Positions 17,880 to 27,385 of a stretch of DNA of 64,000 bases are shown one piece after another (the first letter of the stretch is position 1; each line of letters opens with the position of its first letter). The translations under genes were made by a program, and so were the position numbers. Origin of the DNA: Psychrobacter sp. 4Dc (GTDB lineage Bacteria; Pseudomonadota; Gammaproteobacteria; Pseudomonadales; Moraxellaceae). The DNA lies in contig NZ_PJAT01000123.1 of the NCBI RefSeq assembly GCF_002836715.1, positions 1-64,000 on the forward strand. The letters are read 5' to 3'. Under the pieces are notes generated by a model. It was not told the origin of the DNA. It searched no databases and saw only the letters and a list, made by a program, of their open reading frames with translations.

Positions 17880-18860
17880 TTACTCAGCAAATATCGCTGC
17901 TACATCATCTTTATTGAACTTATAGACTTCACCGCAGAAACCGCAATCCATCTCAAATGTACCGCCTTGCTCTTCGACGATATCTAACGCTTCTGCTTCA
18001 CCGATTTGCTCGATTGCCATTTCACACTTCTCGCGTGAGCAAGTGCAACCAAATGATAGAGGCGCAGGCTCAGGGGCAACGATGTTTTCTTCGTGATACA
18101 AGCGATAAAGGATTTCGTTAGCATCCAGTGTCGTTAGTTCTTCTGCTTTTACCGTGCGCGTCAATACAGACAAGCGTGTCCATAAATCATCATCGATACC
18201 CGCATCTTGGTTTTGCTCAACTTCAGACGTTTCTTCAGCAGTGCGCGGCAGCATTTGCACCAAGATACCACCAGCTTGCAGACCATCAGATGCCAAGTTA
18301 ACCAACGTTGGAATCTGTGCTGATTGCTTTTGATAATGCGCTAAGCAGTCCGCTAGATTGTCGTGGCTACGCTCAACGATACCTTGGTATGGCTCACCGC
18401 CATCAGGCTGAATATTGATAAACAATACGCCTTGTCCCATCGCACCAAGTTCAGCAAACGCTTCTTTGGCATGGGTCATATTGTCCCACGCTTGTACTTG
18501 CTCATCCGTCTCGCCTTTCCAGCTAGCAAGCGCACGAATGATACCGTCTTGATCGCATTCTGCCATCGCCCAGTTTAGTAAGCTGTCACCGTCTGATGAT
18601 TGCAACTGAATAGATAGGCGACCATTGATTTTGACCGTACTGATTAGCAGACTTGCTGCGGTTAGCATCTCACCCAACAAGCGTTTGATGGCTTCAGGGT
18701 AGGGCTTTTGCGCAATCGTGCTCGCATAGCTGCGTGATAGGCGTACCACATCACCGCGCACTGGAGAGTCTTCAACAAAGAAACGTTGGCGAATGTCGTT
18801 GCTGCCATGGTTGCCAGTAGTTTGGCTGTCCGTATTTGGGACTTGGATATCTTGAGTCAT
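17880..18860 (-). CDS. hslO: Redox-regulated chaperone Hsp33 (HslO)
   Basis: This 326-aa cytoplasmic holdase is activated by oxidation. The C-terminal zinc switch is intact: CxC at Cys272/Cys274 and CxxC at Cys306/Cys309, separated by 31 residues as in Hsp33. The N-terminal substrate-binding domain begins IRQRFFVEDSPVRGDVVRLS. About 20 residues before this are Ser/Thr/Asn-rich and extra. The gene is alone on its strand. Confidence 0.96.
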   Translation of the reverse strand: MTQDIQVPNTDSQTTGNHGSNDIRQRFFVEDSPVRGDVVRLSRSYASTIAQKPYPEAIKRLLGEMLTAASLLISTVKINGRLSIQLQSSDGDSLLNWAMAECDQDGIIRALASWKGETDEQVQAWDNMTHAKEAFAELGAMGQGVLFINIQPDGGEPYQGIVERSHDNLADCLAHYQKQSAQIPTLVNLASDGLQAGGILVQMLPRTAEETSEVEQNQDAGIDDDLWTRLSVLTRTVKAEELTTLDANEILYRLYHEENIVAPEPAPLSFGCTCSREKCEMAIEQIGEAEALDIVEEQGGTFEMDCGFCGEVYKFNKDDVAAIFAE

Positions 18861-19236
18861 AAGTCATTTGTAGTATAGAGAAGTTGTTTGCTTTATGGGG
18901 ATTACTGCCGATTTATCAATCTCACTTAGCAGACTGTTTTGATGATTATGAGTAGTAATTGTCAATAATTAACTTAAATAACCAAGCAGCTGTTTGTACA
19001 AAGTTCTGAGTAGATAGCCGCTATAAGCCAACATTTTATAGTTAGGATATAAATATATTCATAAATATGTACTCTCTCAAAAAAAATTCACCCTCTACTG
19101 CAAATTTGTTGTACAGTAACATTAAGTTGCATTGTGATAAACAACAGCAACAACCGTACGGATGCGGGGCAGTCTGGTCAATCAGACCTATGTCGTCCAA
19201 GCACTCACTCAATCTTGCGATAAAAGGATGTATTTC
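18861..19236. other. Divergent intergenic region, hslO / gltI
   Basis: 376 bp, AT-rich. It must carry the hslO promoter and the promoter of the gltIJKL operon. TTGTAC with a downstream TGTGAT-type hexamer near 19110-19140 is a weak candidate. No gene was seen. Confidence 0.45.
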
Positions 19237-20211
19237 ATGACATACTCATTTTCCAAACCGTTGACTTTAGCTGCTGTTATGGCATTAGGCTTAGCGGGAT
19301 GTAATAACAGCAGCCAAACCAGCACTGATGCGCCAGCAGATGATGCAACGACGACAGAAACCACGACCAACGGTACGCTACAGAAAATCAAAGACTCTGG
19401 TACTATTGTCGTCGGTCACCGTGATTCCTCTATTCCTTTCTCTTATATCGCTGATGATCCTAACCAACCAATTGGCTATGCTCACGACTTGGAAATGAAA
19501 GTGGTTGAAGCAGTTAAGCAGAAGCTAAACATGCCAGACCTTAACGTTCGCTATAACCTAATCACTTCGCAGACTCGTATCCCATTGGTACAAAACGGCA
19601 CGGTAGATTTTGAGTGCGGCTCAACCACCAACAACGAAGAGCGCCAAAAACAGGTTGCCTTCTCTAATGGTTTCTTTGAAATCGGTACGCGTCTATTGAC
19701 CAAAAAAGACTCTGGTATTCAGGACTTTGAAGACCTAAAAGGCAAAACTTTGGTAACGACAGCAGGCACGACTTCGGAGCGTTATATCCGTCAGTACAAC
19801 GATGATAATAAAATGGATACCAATATCATCTCAGCAAAAGATCATGGCGAAGGCTTCCTAATGCTAGAGAATGGTCGCGCTGATGCCTTTATGATGGATG
19901 ATGTATTGCTCGCAGGCGAAAAAGCCAAAGCAAAAAATCCTGATGAGTGGGTCATCGTCGGTACGCCGCAATCGTTTGAAATCTATGGTTGTATGATGCG
20001 TAAAGATGATCCTGAATTCAAAGCTGTGGTCGATGAAGCACTTGCTAATGTCTTTAGCTCAGGCGAAATCAATAGCATTTATGACAAGTGGTTCTTGAAC
20101 CCAATCCCACCAAAGAACGTCAATCTAAACTTTGAGATGTCAGACAACTTAAAGGCCTTGATTGCCAATCCGCATGACAGCGCTCAGCCTAAAGAAGCAG
20201 CAGCGCAGTAA
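19237..20211 (+). CDS. gltI: Glutamate/aspartate ABC transporter binding lipoprotein (GltI-like)
   Basis: This is a family-3 solute-binding protein, 324 aa from the chosen ATG at 19237, with AAAAGG 9 nt upstream. Longer frames from 19162 and 19228 lack a good site. Lipobox LAGC gives lipidated Cys22, whereas E. coli GltI is a soluble periplasmic protein. GltI-type features are GTIVVGHRDSSIPFSYI, NGTVDFECGSTTNN, VTTAGTTSERYIR and FSSGEINSIYDKWFLNPIPP. It heads a gltIJKL operon, and acidic amino acids are the expected ligands. Confidence 0.92.
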   Translation: MTYSFSKPLTLAAVMALGLAGCNNSSQTSTDAPADDATTTETTTNGTLQKIKDSGTIVVGHRDSSIPFSYIADDPNQPIGYAHDLEMKVVEAVKQKLNMPDLNVRYNLITSQTRIPLVQNGTVDFECGSTTNNEERQKQVAFSNGFFEIGTRLLTKKDSGIQDFEDLKGKTLVTTAGTTSERYIRQYNDDNKMDTNIISAKDHGEGFLMLENGRADAFMMDDVLLAGEKAKAKNPDEWVIVGTPQSFEIYGCMMRKDDPEFKAVVDEALANVFSSGEINSIYDKWFLNPIPPKNVNLNFEMSDNLKALIANPHDSAQPKEAAAQ

Positions 20212-20308
20212 CGCTCATTGTCCCTCAACATAGCTTGCCTATACGTTCAGATAGCCAGTAATTTTATTTGACGTATAGGCTTATCAATCGTTGCTCGGAG
20301 AGACAACC

Positions 20309-21055
20309 ATGAATTATAGCTGGAACTGGGGTGTGCTCTTTGAGCAGACTGGTATTGGCAACGAGCTCTATATCCATTGGATGATCACTGGTCTTGGCTG
20401 GCTGCTATTGATTGGCAGTATCGCATGGGCCATCGCGATGGTCGTCGGTACTATTTTCGGTATCATGCGTACTTTGCCCAACAAGACTGCTCGTGCAATC
20501 GGTACGGCTTATGTGACATTTTTTCGTAATATTCCACTGCTTGTTCAACTGTTCTTTTGGTTTTATATCGCCCCTGGCTGGCTCACGCCGACGATACAAG
20601 AATGGTGGTATAAGGATTTGTCTCCGAATACCTCAGCCATGTTATCAGCCAGTATTGGTTTGGGCTTATTTACTGCTGCTCGTATCGTGGAACAGGTACG
20701 GACGGGTATAGAGTCATTACCTGATGGACAGATTAACGCAGCCTACGCGTTAGGGTTTAGTATTCCACAAGTCTATAAAGAAGTGCTGCTACCGCAAGCA
20801 TTTCGTATTATCTTGCCACCGCTCAGCTCTGAGCTGACTAACTGCTTTAAAAACGCCTCTGTGGCCTCGCTAGTGGGGGTAATGGAGCTGATTAGCCAAA
20901 CCAAAACCATCAGCGAATACACTCAAAATAGTATCGAGATATATACTTACGCGACGATTATTTATTTGGTTTTCAATTTATCCTTAATCGCTATTATGGG
21001 ATTGATTGAACGTAAATTGCGTGTGCCTGGGCTTATTGCGGGAGGTCAGAAATGA
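20309..21055 (+). CDS. gltJ: Glutamate/aspartate ABC transporter permease (GltJ-like)
   Basis: This is a 248-aa inner-membrane permease. The start chosen is ATG 20309 with GGAG 8 nt upstream; a TTG at 20291 is less likely. The N-terminus MNYSWNWGVLFEQ and FFRNIPLLVQLFFWFY are typical of GltJ. The EAA loop reads GQINAAYALGFSIPQVYKEVLLPQA. Its TGA overlaps the next gene by 4 bp, so the two are translationally coupled. Confidence 0.93.
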   Translation: MNYSWNWGVLFEQTGIGNELYIHWMITGLGWLLLIGSIAWAIAMVVGTIFGIMRTLPNKTARAIGTAYVTFFRNIPLLVQLFFWFYIAPGWLTPTIQEWWYKDLSPNTSAMLSASIGLGLFTAARIVEQVRTGIESLPDGQINAAYALGFSIPQVYKEVLLPQAFRIILPPLSSELTNCFKNASVASLVGVMELISQTKTISEYTQNSIEIYTYATIIYLVFNLSLIAIMGLIERKLRVPGLIAGGQK

Positions 21056-21720
21056 ATATGACCGAATTGGCAACAGCCTATCCTGGTTTGATGGGTGGCA
21101 TGCTTACCACCTTAAAAGTATTGTTTTTGGCTATTTTGGGCGGTATCAGTTTAGGTACCATATTGGCATTGATGCGTTTGTCAGGTATCAAAGCGCTTGA
21201 GATTCCAGCCAAACTATACGTCAATTACTTCCGCTCCGTGCCACTGCTATTGGTACTGCTATGGTTCTATTTTGCTGTACCGATGATTTATCTTTGGGTA
21301 GCGGGTAAGTACCTGCAACTCGATGCTGCGTTTGCCTCTTGTGTGGTCGCCTTTATGATGTTTGAGGCCGCTTATTTCTCAGAAGTGGTGCGTGCTGGTA
21401 TTCAATCGATTGGTAGCGGGCAGGTCAATGCGGCAAAAGCGCTCGGCATGACTTATGGGCAGACCATGCGTCTGGTCATCTTGCCACAAGCCTTTCGTAA
21501 GATGCTGCCATTGATTTTGCAACAATGTATTATTTTATTCCAAGATACGACACTGGTATTTGCCATTGGTTTGACCGACTTTTTCCGCGCAGCCTACGTG
21601 CGCGGTGAGCTAATGGGACTACTCACGCCGTATATTCTAGGTGCTGGCGCTGTCTACTTTGTGATTAGCTTAAGTGCTTCTATTGGTGTGCAACAATTAC
21701 AGAAGCGTTTGCGGTTTTAA
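21052..21720 (+). CDS. gltK: Glutamate/aspartate ABC transporter permease (GltK-like)
   Basis: This 222-aa partner permease has YFRSVPLLLVLLWFYFAVP and the EAA loop GQVNAAKALGMTYGQTMRLVILPQA. It starts at ATG 21052 within the gltJ stop; ATG 21058 is an alternative with a GGAGG site (21043-21047) at about 10 nt. It forms the channel with GltJ. Confidence 0.93.
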   Translation: MNMTELATAYPGLMGGMLTTLKVLFLAILGGISLGTILALMRLSGIKALEIPAKLYVNYFRSVPLLLVLLWFYFAVPMIYLWVAGKYLQLDAAFASCVVAFMMFEAAYFSEVVRAGIQSIGSGQVNAAKALGMTYGQTMRLVILPQAFRKMLPLILQQCIILFQDTTLVFAIGLTDFFRAAYVRGELMGLLTPYILGAGAVYFVISLSASIGVQQLQKRLRF

Positions 21721-21833
21721 TATAGCTATTTTGATATGCCTATCGCTTGCGCTTTTGAATGTTGAAAGTTTGAGCGTTTGATTTACCTTTTTTAAATAAT
21801 GACTATCGAAAATAATGTGGTTAGGAGCCAGTG

Positions 21834-22637
21834 ATGAGCAATGCTGATACGTACGTAAATGCCTTTGGCGGGCTGGTTACCAATAGTGGTCATGCTAGTG
21901 ATGAGATGGTCATTGAGATATCTAATGTCAGTAAATGGTATGGAGATTTTCAAGTACTGACTGACTGTACAGCGCATGTACATAAAGGTGATGTCGTTGT
22001 TGTTTGTGGTCCATCGGGCAGTGGTAAATCCACTTTGATTAAGACAGTGAATGGACTTGAGCCTTTTCAAAAGGGTGGCATCATGGTCAATGGCATCTCT
22101 GTCGGTGACCCAAAGACTAATTTACCTAAGTTACGTAGCCGTGTCGGCATGGTGTTTCAGCATTTTGAGTTGTTTCCACATTTGACTATTATTGATAATT
22201 TGACCGTGGCGCAAATCAAAGTGTTGGGCCGTAAAGAGTATGAGGCAAAACAAAAAGCGATGGCCTATCTAGACCGTGTTGGTCTGACGGTACAAGCGGC
22301 GAAATATCCAGCGGAGCTCTCTGGTGGTCAGCAGCAGCGTGTTGCGATTGCACGAGCGTTGGCCATGGATCCAGTCGCAATGCTATTTGATGAACCAACC
22401 TCCGCGCTTGATCCTGAGATGATTCAAGAGGTGCTAGATGTGATGGTTGAGCTGACTCGTGATGGTATGACCATGATGTGCGTGACGCATGAAATGGGCT
22501 TTGCCAGTCAGGTGGCCAATCGTATTATCTTTATGGATGAAGGGCATATCGTAGAAAACTGTAGTAAAGATGAGTTTTTTGAAGGCGCGAAAAGTGACCG
22601 TGCGCAGATGTTCTTATCGAAGATTTTAAATCATTAA
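21834..22637 (+). CDS. gltL: Glutamate/aspartate ABC transporter ATP-binding protein (GltL-like)
   Basis: This is the ATPase subunit, 267 aa from ATG 21834 (AGGAG 6 nt upstream). A GTG at 21831 is in frame and less well spaced. Walker A is GPSGSGKST (59-67), then LSGGQQQR, Walker [14 protein letters not shown] and VTHEMGFA. About 23 residues before the ABC domain are extra compared with E. coli GltL. It completes the four-gene gltIJKL operon in E. coli order, after a 110-bp gap. Confidence 0.93.
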   Translation: MSNADTYVNAFGGLVTNSGHASDEMVIEISNVSKWYGDFQVLTDCTAHVHKGDVVVVCGPSGSGKSTLIKTVNGLEPFQKGGIMVNGISVGDPKTNLPKLRSRVGMVFQHFELFPHLTIIDNLTVAQIKVLGRKEYEAKQKAMAYLDRVGLTVQAAKYPAELSGGQQQRVAIARALAMDPVAMLFDEPTSALDPEMIQEVLDVMVELTRDGMTMMCVTHEMGFASQVANRIIFMDEGHIVENCSKDEFFEGAKSDRAQMFLSKILNH

Positions 22638-22724
22638 ATACACTCTGATTTACGATTTTTATAGCAGTATTTCTAATATTAAGACGTGTTCTAAAGCTTA
22701 CTTTTCTTTCCACTGCTAATGATT

Positions 22725-22781
22725 ATACAAAGCGCCCTATTAAAGACAGTTCAACGCTATCTTTAATAGGGCGCTTTGTAT
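22725..22781. repeat. 22-bp perfect inverted repeat with 13-nt loop
   Basis: Arms 22725-22746 and 22760-22781 are fully complementary and include GCGCCC. No T tract follows directly on either strand, although T7 lies about 8 nt beyond the right arm. It could end or stabilise the gltL mRNA. Confidence 0.85.
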
Positions 22782-23040
22782 TGAGCCTTTTTTTGTATAG
22801 CTATTTGAAAAACGACTTGGAGCCTATGATGTTTACATACAAGGAGTTTAAATAAGATAGCTTTGAGACTATAAAGCCGCTGAAAATAGAGCGGGAATAG
22901 TCGTAGGATTAGAGAGATTGCAAACGGCAAAGGCAGATGAAGTGGCTCATCTTATTAATCAAGCAAGTTTGAAGAGATAGTAGTCATAATATAGATAAGT
23001 TTAATTTTATTTAATGCGATCAACTGAATTAGGATTGAAT
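22782..23040. other. Intergenic region, possibly decayed coding DNA
   Basis: About 260 bp. A 37-codon frame without a start (22867-22980), ending AKADEVAHLINQASLKR, looks protein-like and faintly resembles the start of a GNAT acetyltransferase. It is too short to call. An AGGA site at its right end serves the next gene. Confidence 0.3.
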
Positions 23041-23649
23041 ATGACGCTAAAACGAACCGTCGGCATACTACTGTTCAATGAAGTAGAAGTATTAGATTTT
23101 GCAGGACCTTTTGAGGTGTTTTCGTTGGCTGAAAATGCTGCCTCTGCTAGTGATGATAAGCACTTTGACGTTATCACTATTGCTGAGTATCAAGCAACGA
23201 TATCCGCTAGGAACGGTCTACAAGTCATTCCTGACTATAGCTTTGCAAATCATCCAGACATTGATGTCTTAATCGTCCCTGGTGGTTACGGTGCCGAAAA
23301 AACAGAAATATATAATAAGGTGGTAATTGATTAGATTATCACTCAAGCAAGTTTGGCAGAGCTGACGCTTTCAGTGTGTACGGGAGCATTGCTATTGGCT
23401 AAGGCAGGTTTATTAACTGGTAAGTCAGCAACTACGCACTGGATGGATTTGGATAATTTAGCATCCTATCCTGATATCGATGTGATCTCGCATACGCGTT
23501 TTGTAGATGCTAGTGATGATACTGGTAATATCGTTACATCAGCGGGAATAAGTGCAGGCATCCATGCAAGTCTATACTGTATAGAAAAATTAATAGATAG
23601 TGAAACCATGCGTGCAACAGCACATCGCATGGAGTTCGATATTGATTAA
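23041..23649 (+). pseudogene. DJ-1/PfpI-family protein (isonitrile hydratase-like), split by an in-frame TAG
   Basis: From ATG 23041 (AGGA 6 nt upstream) the frame encodes a DJ-1/PfpI domain: VGILLFNEVEVLDFAGPFEV, then DVLIVPGGYG. It is broken by TAG at 23332-23334. The same frame continues without a shift through LTLSVCTGALLLAKAGLL, with the nucleophile cysteine in VCTGA, to TAA at 23647-23649. In this family a Trp is common at the interrupted place (IDWI-type), so TGG to TAG is the simplest explanation. No good restart site follows the stop. Both halves are otherwise clean, so the lesion looks recent or is a read error. Confidence 0.85.
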
Positions 23650-23748
23650 GTGAATTGCTAGATAGGTGAGTGAATGGATGTTTACTGATACAATAGCGGT
23701 CAATATTTTTGATAATTAAAATAATTCATAAACCATATTGGAGTTTAT

Positions 23749-24999
23749 ATGAACGTAGAAAACCTATCTGTAGCGTCGAGCACAGCAGAAAAAAAAGGTG
23801 TGGTTATTATTGGTGCAGGACTGGCAGGCTGGCATGTCATCGATGCCATTCGTGCTAAAGACACAGAGATTCCAATTACCCTAATCACAGCTGATAGTGG
23901 CGACCGTTATCATAAGCCGATGTTGACGATGGCAATCAGCCAAAACAAACGAGCATCAGATTTGGTACGAGCATCTGGTAGCGAAGCGGCGAACACAGCA
24001 GAAGTGACGTTGTTAGCCAATACGCAAGTGATAGATATCGATCCAGTGAGCCAAACCGTACAGGTGCGCTCTACTACGCAGTCAGATGACACGCTGACGA
24101 CTATCGGCTATGAGAAAATGGTACTGGCGATGGGCGCGCACCCTATCTTTCCTAAAAGTCTGCCGCAAGATTTGGTCTGGCATGTCAATCATATCGAGCG
24201 TTTTAGTCAGCTACAAGAAAAGCTAGCAACAGGTAGCCAGCATGTTGCGATCGTTGGTGCTGGTATGGTGGGTACAGAAATCGCAGAAGACCTGCTTAAA
24301 GCTGGTCATAAAGTAACGCTTATTGACTTAAACGATGCACCGCTTTCACAGATGCTACCAGCCACAGCGACCGCACGTATCGCCAAAGCGATCGAGTCGC
24401 AGGGCATTCAATTCTTAGGTGGTTATCAAGTATCAGCTGTCACTCGTGTTAATGACGATGACAATGACAGCGAAGATGGCGAGAAACTACAAGTAGACTA
24501 TGCCCCATTATCATCGGATGCAGATAGTACTGATACTCAGCCGCTCGAACCATTGATTGTAGATCATGTGATTGCCAGTACAGGTCTGACAGTCGATGAG
24601 CAATTACCTGCGGCGGCTGGTGTGGAATTCGATCGCCGTACGGGTATAGTGGTAGATGCAGCGACGTTGCGTACCAATGCAGCGAATATCTATGCCATCG
24701 GCGACTGTATGTCTATCAACGGGGTTGCTTGTCGTTATGTTGCGCCATTACGCGCGCAGGCTGCGACTATCGCTGATGATATCTTAGGTCATGAGCATAG
24801 TGGCTATGATCATAAGCCACCGATGATTCGCCTAAAAAATAAAGCCATCTCTGTGATGGTGACGGGTGTACCGCAAGCAGCAGGTAATTGGCAAGTGAAG
24901 ACTGAGAGTGATGATGAGCTAATCATGGATTTGCTTGATGATAATGAAGTGGTTAGCGCAACGGTAACGATTAAAGCGCCTGCAGTTCCTAAGGCATAA
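23749..24999 (+). CDS. FAD-dependent oxidoreductase, rubredoxin-NAD(+) reductase-like
   Basis: This is a 416-aa two-dinucleotide-fold flavoprotein. The FAD site is VVIIGAGLAGWHVIDAIR (from about residue 18), the central NAD site is VAIVGAGMVGTEIAEDLLKAG, and the second FAD contact is NIYAIGDC. The RYHKPMLTMAISQNK region resembles RubB/AlkT rubredoxin reductases of alkane hydroxylase systems. No rubredoxin gene lies beside it. The extra acidic stretch in the middle (about 240-265) is lineage-specific. The partner electron carrier is unknown. Confidence 0.85.
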   Translation: MNVENLSVASSTAEKKGVVIIGAGLAGWHVIDAIRAKDTEIPITLITADSGDRYHKPMLTMAISQNKRASDLVRASGSEAANTAEVTLLANTQVIDIDPVSQTVQVRSTTQSDDTLTTIGYEKMVLAMGAHPIFPKSLPQDLVWHVNHIERFSQLQEKLATGSQHVAIVGAGMVGTEIAEDLLKAGHKVTLIDLNDAPLSQMLPATATARIAKAIESQGIQFLGGYQVSAVTRVNDDDNDSEDGEKLQVDYAPLSSDADSTDTQPLEPLIVDHVIASTGLTVDEQLPAAAGVEFDRRTGIVVDAATLRTNAANIYAIGDCMSINGVACRYVAPLRAQAATIADDILGHEHSGYDHKPPMIRLKNKAISVMVTGVPQAAGNWQVKTESDDELIMDLLDDNEVVSATVTIKAPAVPKA

Positions 25000-25108
25000 T
25001 GATTGAAATACCGTCTTTTGAAAAACTAATAAAAGCACATCATTTATAAGTGATGTCCTTTATTAGATGCTTTCCAGAGGACTTAGTTAAAAGACAATAT
25101 TGATGATC

Positions 25109-25145
25109 GAGCCAGCCCATTCCTTATGATGTGGCTGGCTTTTTT
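25109..25145 (+). terminator. Rho-independent terminator
   Basis: AGCCAGCC / GGCTGGCT with a ~15-nt loop is followed by T6. It ends the reductase gene. A weaker hairpin lies just before it (about 25035-25065). Confidence 0.8.
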
Positions 25146-25235
25146 GTGTCAAATATTTGCCATGATTCTATGCTACCTTTTACTAAGTATAAATGCAGAC
25201 TGTCTAATTAAATGATACATACTGTATTGATATTG

Positions 25236-25265
25236 TTGACAGGCTTTCATTGATGGCGTTATAGT
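25236..25265 (+). promoter_or_regulatory. Sigma-70 promoter candidate for the acyl-CoA synthetase/liu cluster
   Basis: TTGACA (25236-25241), 18-nt spacer, TATAGT (25260-25265). The leader to ATG 25370 is about 100 nt and contains a CCTGC...GCAGG hairpin. Confidence 0.6.
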
Positions 25266-25369
25266 AGCTGAATGCTATGTAAGACCTGCCCAAGGAAGAA
25301 GGTTTGCACGCAGGCTATTAATAAGTGCTATTTATAAATAATATAAAAAGTAAAACGAAAGGACTCGTT

Positions 25370-27145
25370 ATGACTCAAACTCCTGATTTCGATTCGACTC
25401 GCGTTGACTTCGATGCTATTTTAAACAACATTCCTAGTATCAATATGGGCGCACGCTCAGCCAATGCACCACTTACTCAAAGCTATGACAAAGGTCCTGA
25501 TGTACCGCTGATTGAAGCGACAATCGGTGACTTTTTTGATGCTATTGTTTCTAAATATCCTGAGCGCGAAGCATTGGTCGTCCGCCATCAAAATATCCGC
25601 TGGACATATCGTGAGCTACAGCAGCAAGTGAATCAGCTAGCCAGTAGCATGATTGAAGTGGGACTAGAGATTGGCGATCGTATTGGTATCTGGTCATACA
25701 ACAATGCTGAATGGTTACTCATGCAGTTAGCCACGGCAAAAGTCGGCGTTATCCTCGTTAATATTAATCCTGCCTACCGTACTTTTGAGTTGCAATATGC
25801 TTTAAATAAATTGGGCTGCTCAGCGCTGGTACTTATGCGCCATTTCAAAACCAGTGACTATGCCAGTTTAATTCGTGAGCTATGTCCTGAGATTTACCAT
25901 AAAGATTACACTCAGCTTGATTTGGTCGAGATTCCGACGATTGAACGTATCATTTGGATTGATGAGCCAGAGTCGGATGAGACCTTCGGTTTTATGCAGA
26001 AATTCTCTGCGTGGATGAGCGAGGGCGATGCCAACGATCCCCGTGTTGCCGAGCGCCAAGCTCAGCTTAAAAACACCGATGCTATCAATGTACAGTTCAC
26101 CAGTGGCACGACAGGTACGCCAAAAGGTGCAACCTTAAGCCATCGTAATATCCTTAACAATGGCTATTTCATTGGTGAGGCTATGAACCTCACTGAAGAG
26201 GACAGACTATGTATTCCAGTACCTCTGTATCACTGTTTTGGCATGGTGCTTGGTAATCTAGCGATTCTCACGCATGGTGGCTGTATCGTATATCCAAACG
26301 ACGGCTTTGAGCCATTGACCGTATTGCAGGCAGTCGAAGAAGAAAAGTGTACAGGTCTGCACGGCGTGCCAACGATGTTTATCGCTGAGCTTGACCATCC
26401 TGAATTTGAAAACTTTGATCTGTCTACCTTACGTACTGGCATCATGGCTGGCTCTAGCTGTCCGATTGAAGTCATGCGCCGTGTCATCGATAAGATGCAT
26501 ATGAGCGAAGTCACCATTGCCTATGGCATGACAGAGACAAGTCCTGTATCTTGCCAGACCAATGAGCATACGCCACTTGATAAGCAAGTCTCGACGGTAG
26601 GACTGGTACAGCCTGCGCTTGAGGTGAAAGTCGTCGATACAGAAACAGGTGAAATTGTACCGCTAGGCGAGACAGGTGAGTTGCTCACACGAGGCTATTC
26701 CGTGATGAAAGGCTATTGGGGCAGCCGCTTTAAAACGCGTGAGGCCATCCAAGATGGTTGGATGCATACGGGTGACTTGGCTACGATGGATGAAGATGGC
26801 TACGTAAAAATCGTCGGCCGTAGTAAAGACATGGTGATTCGTGGCGGCGAAAATATCTATCCGGTAGAAATTGAAAATTATCTCTATCGTCATCCAAAGA
26901 TTCGTGATGTACAAATCGTGGGTATACCAGATGAGCGTTATGGTGAAGTACTCGCGGCATGGATTATTCCAAAAGAACCTGGCTGCTTGACTGAACAAGA
27001 AGTACGCGAGTTCTGTAGTGAGCATATCGCTCACTATAAAGTGCCGACTTACTATCGCTTTGTGACTGAATATCCAATGACCATCACTGGCAAAATTCAA
27101 AAATATAAAATCATTGAGCAAATGAAAGAAGAGTTGGGTTTGTAG
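25370..27145 (+). CDS. AMP-dependent acyl-CoA synthetase
   Basis: This 591-aa enzyme activates a carboxylic acid to its CoA thioester through an acyl-adenylate. The start is ATG 25370, 7 nt after AAAGGA; a frame from 25325 is longer but lacks a site. The P-loop-like [15 protein letters not shown] lies at about residue 243. [33 protein letters not shown] and the catalytic lysine region [10 protein letters not shown] follow. It is placed just before the liu genes, so the substrate may be a branched or medium-chain acid. That is inference; a long-chain acid is not excluded. Confidence 0.9.
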   Translation: MTQTPDFDSTRVDFDAILNNIPSINMGARSANAPLTQSYDKGPDVPLIEATIGDFFDAIVSKYPEREALVVRHQNIRWTYRELQQQVNQLASSMIEVGLEIGDRIGIWSYNNAEWLLMQLATAKVGVILVNINPAYRTFELQYALNKLGCSALVLMRHFKTSDYASLIRELCPEIYHKDYTQLDLVEIPTIERIIWIDEPESDETFGFMQKFSAWMSEGDANDPRVAERQAQLKNTDAINVQFTSGTTGTPKGATLSHRNILNNGYFIGEAMNLTEEDRLCIPVPLYHCFGMVLGNLAILTHGGCIVYPNDGFEPLTVLQAVEEEKCTGLHGVPTMFIAELDHPEFENFDLSTLRTGIMAGSSCPIEVMRRVIDKMHMSEVTIAYGMTETSPVSCQTNEHTPLDKQVSTVGLVQPALEVKVVDTETGEIVPLGETGELLTRGYSVMKGYWGSRFKTREAIQDGWMHTGDLATMDEDGYVKIVGRSKDMVIRGGENIYPVEIENYLYRHPKIRDVQIVGIPDERYGEVLAAWIIPKEPGCLTEQEVREFCSEHIAHYKVPTYYRFVTEYPMTITGKIQKYKIIEQMKEELGL

Positions 27146-27200
27146 TAAGCTTACTTATCTGCTCTAAAAAATAAAAGACTAACCATATTCATTTCGCTAT

Positions 27201-27291
27201 AAAAGTATTACAGCGTTAACCTCGCTTGAAGTATCACACATACCTCTGCACTCGGTTGCCTTGTACTACTTTTAAATTGAATCGACTATAT
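27201..27291. repeat. Dispersed ~91-bp repeat, copy 1
   Basis: It is co-linear with 48261-48351, with about 77 of 91 positions identical by eye and no gaps. Shared blocks include GCGTTAACCTCGCTTG and CTACTTTTAAATTGAATC. It lies between the acyl-CoA synthetase gene and liuB. Confidence 0.85.
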
Positions 27292-27385
27292 GTGAGCAAT
27301 GCTTAAAAATAGCAGTTAGTATCATTTATATAAAAAGCTACTCACATCTACGTATCTATCTATGTATAAGAAAAAAAGGGATATC

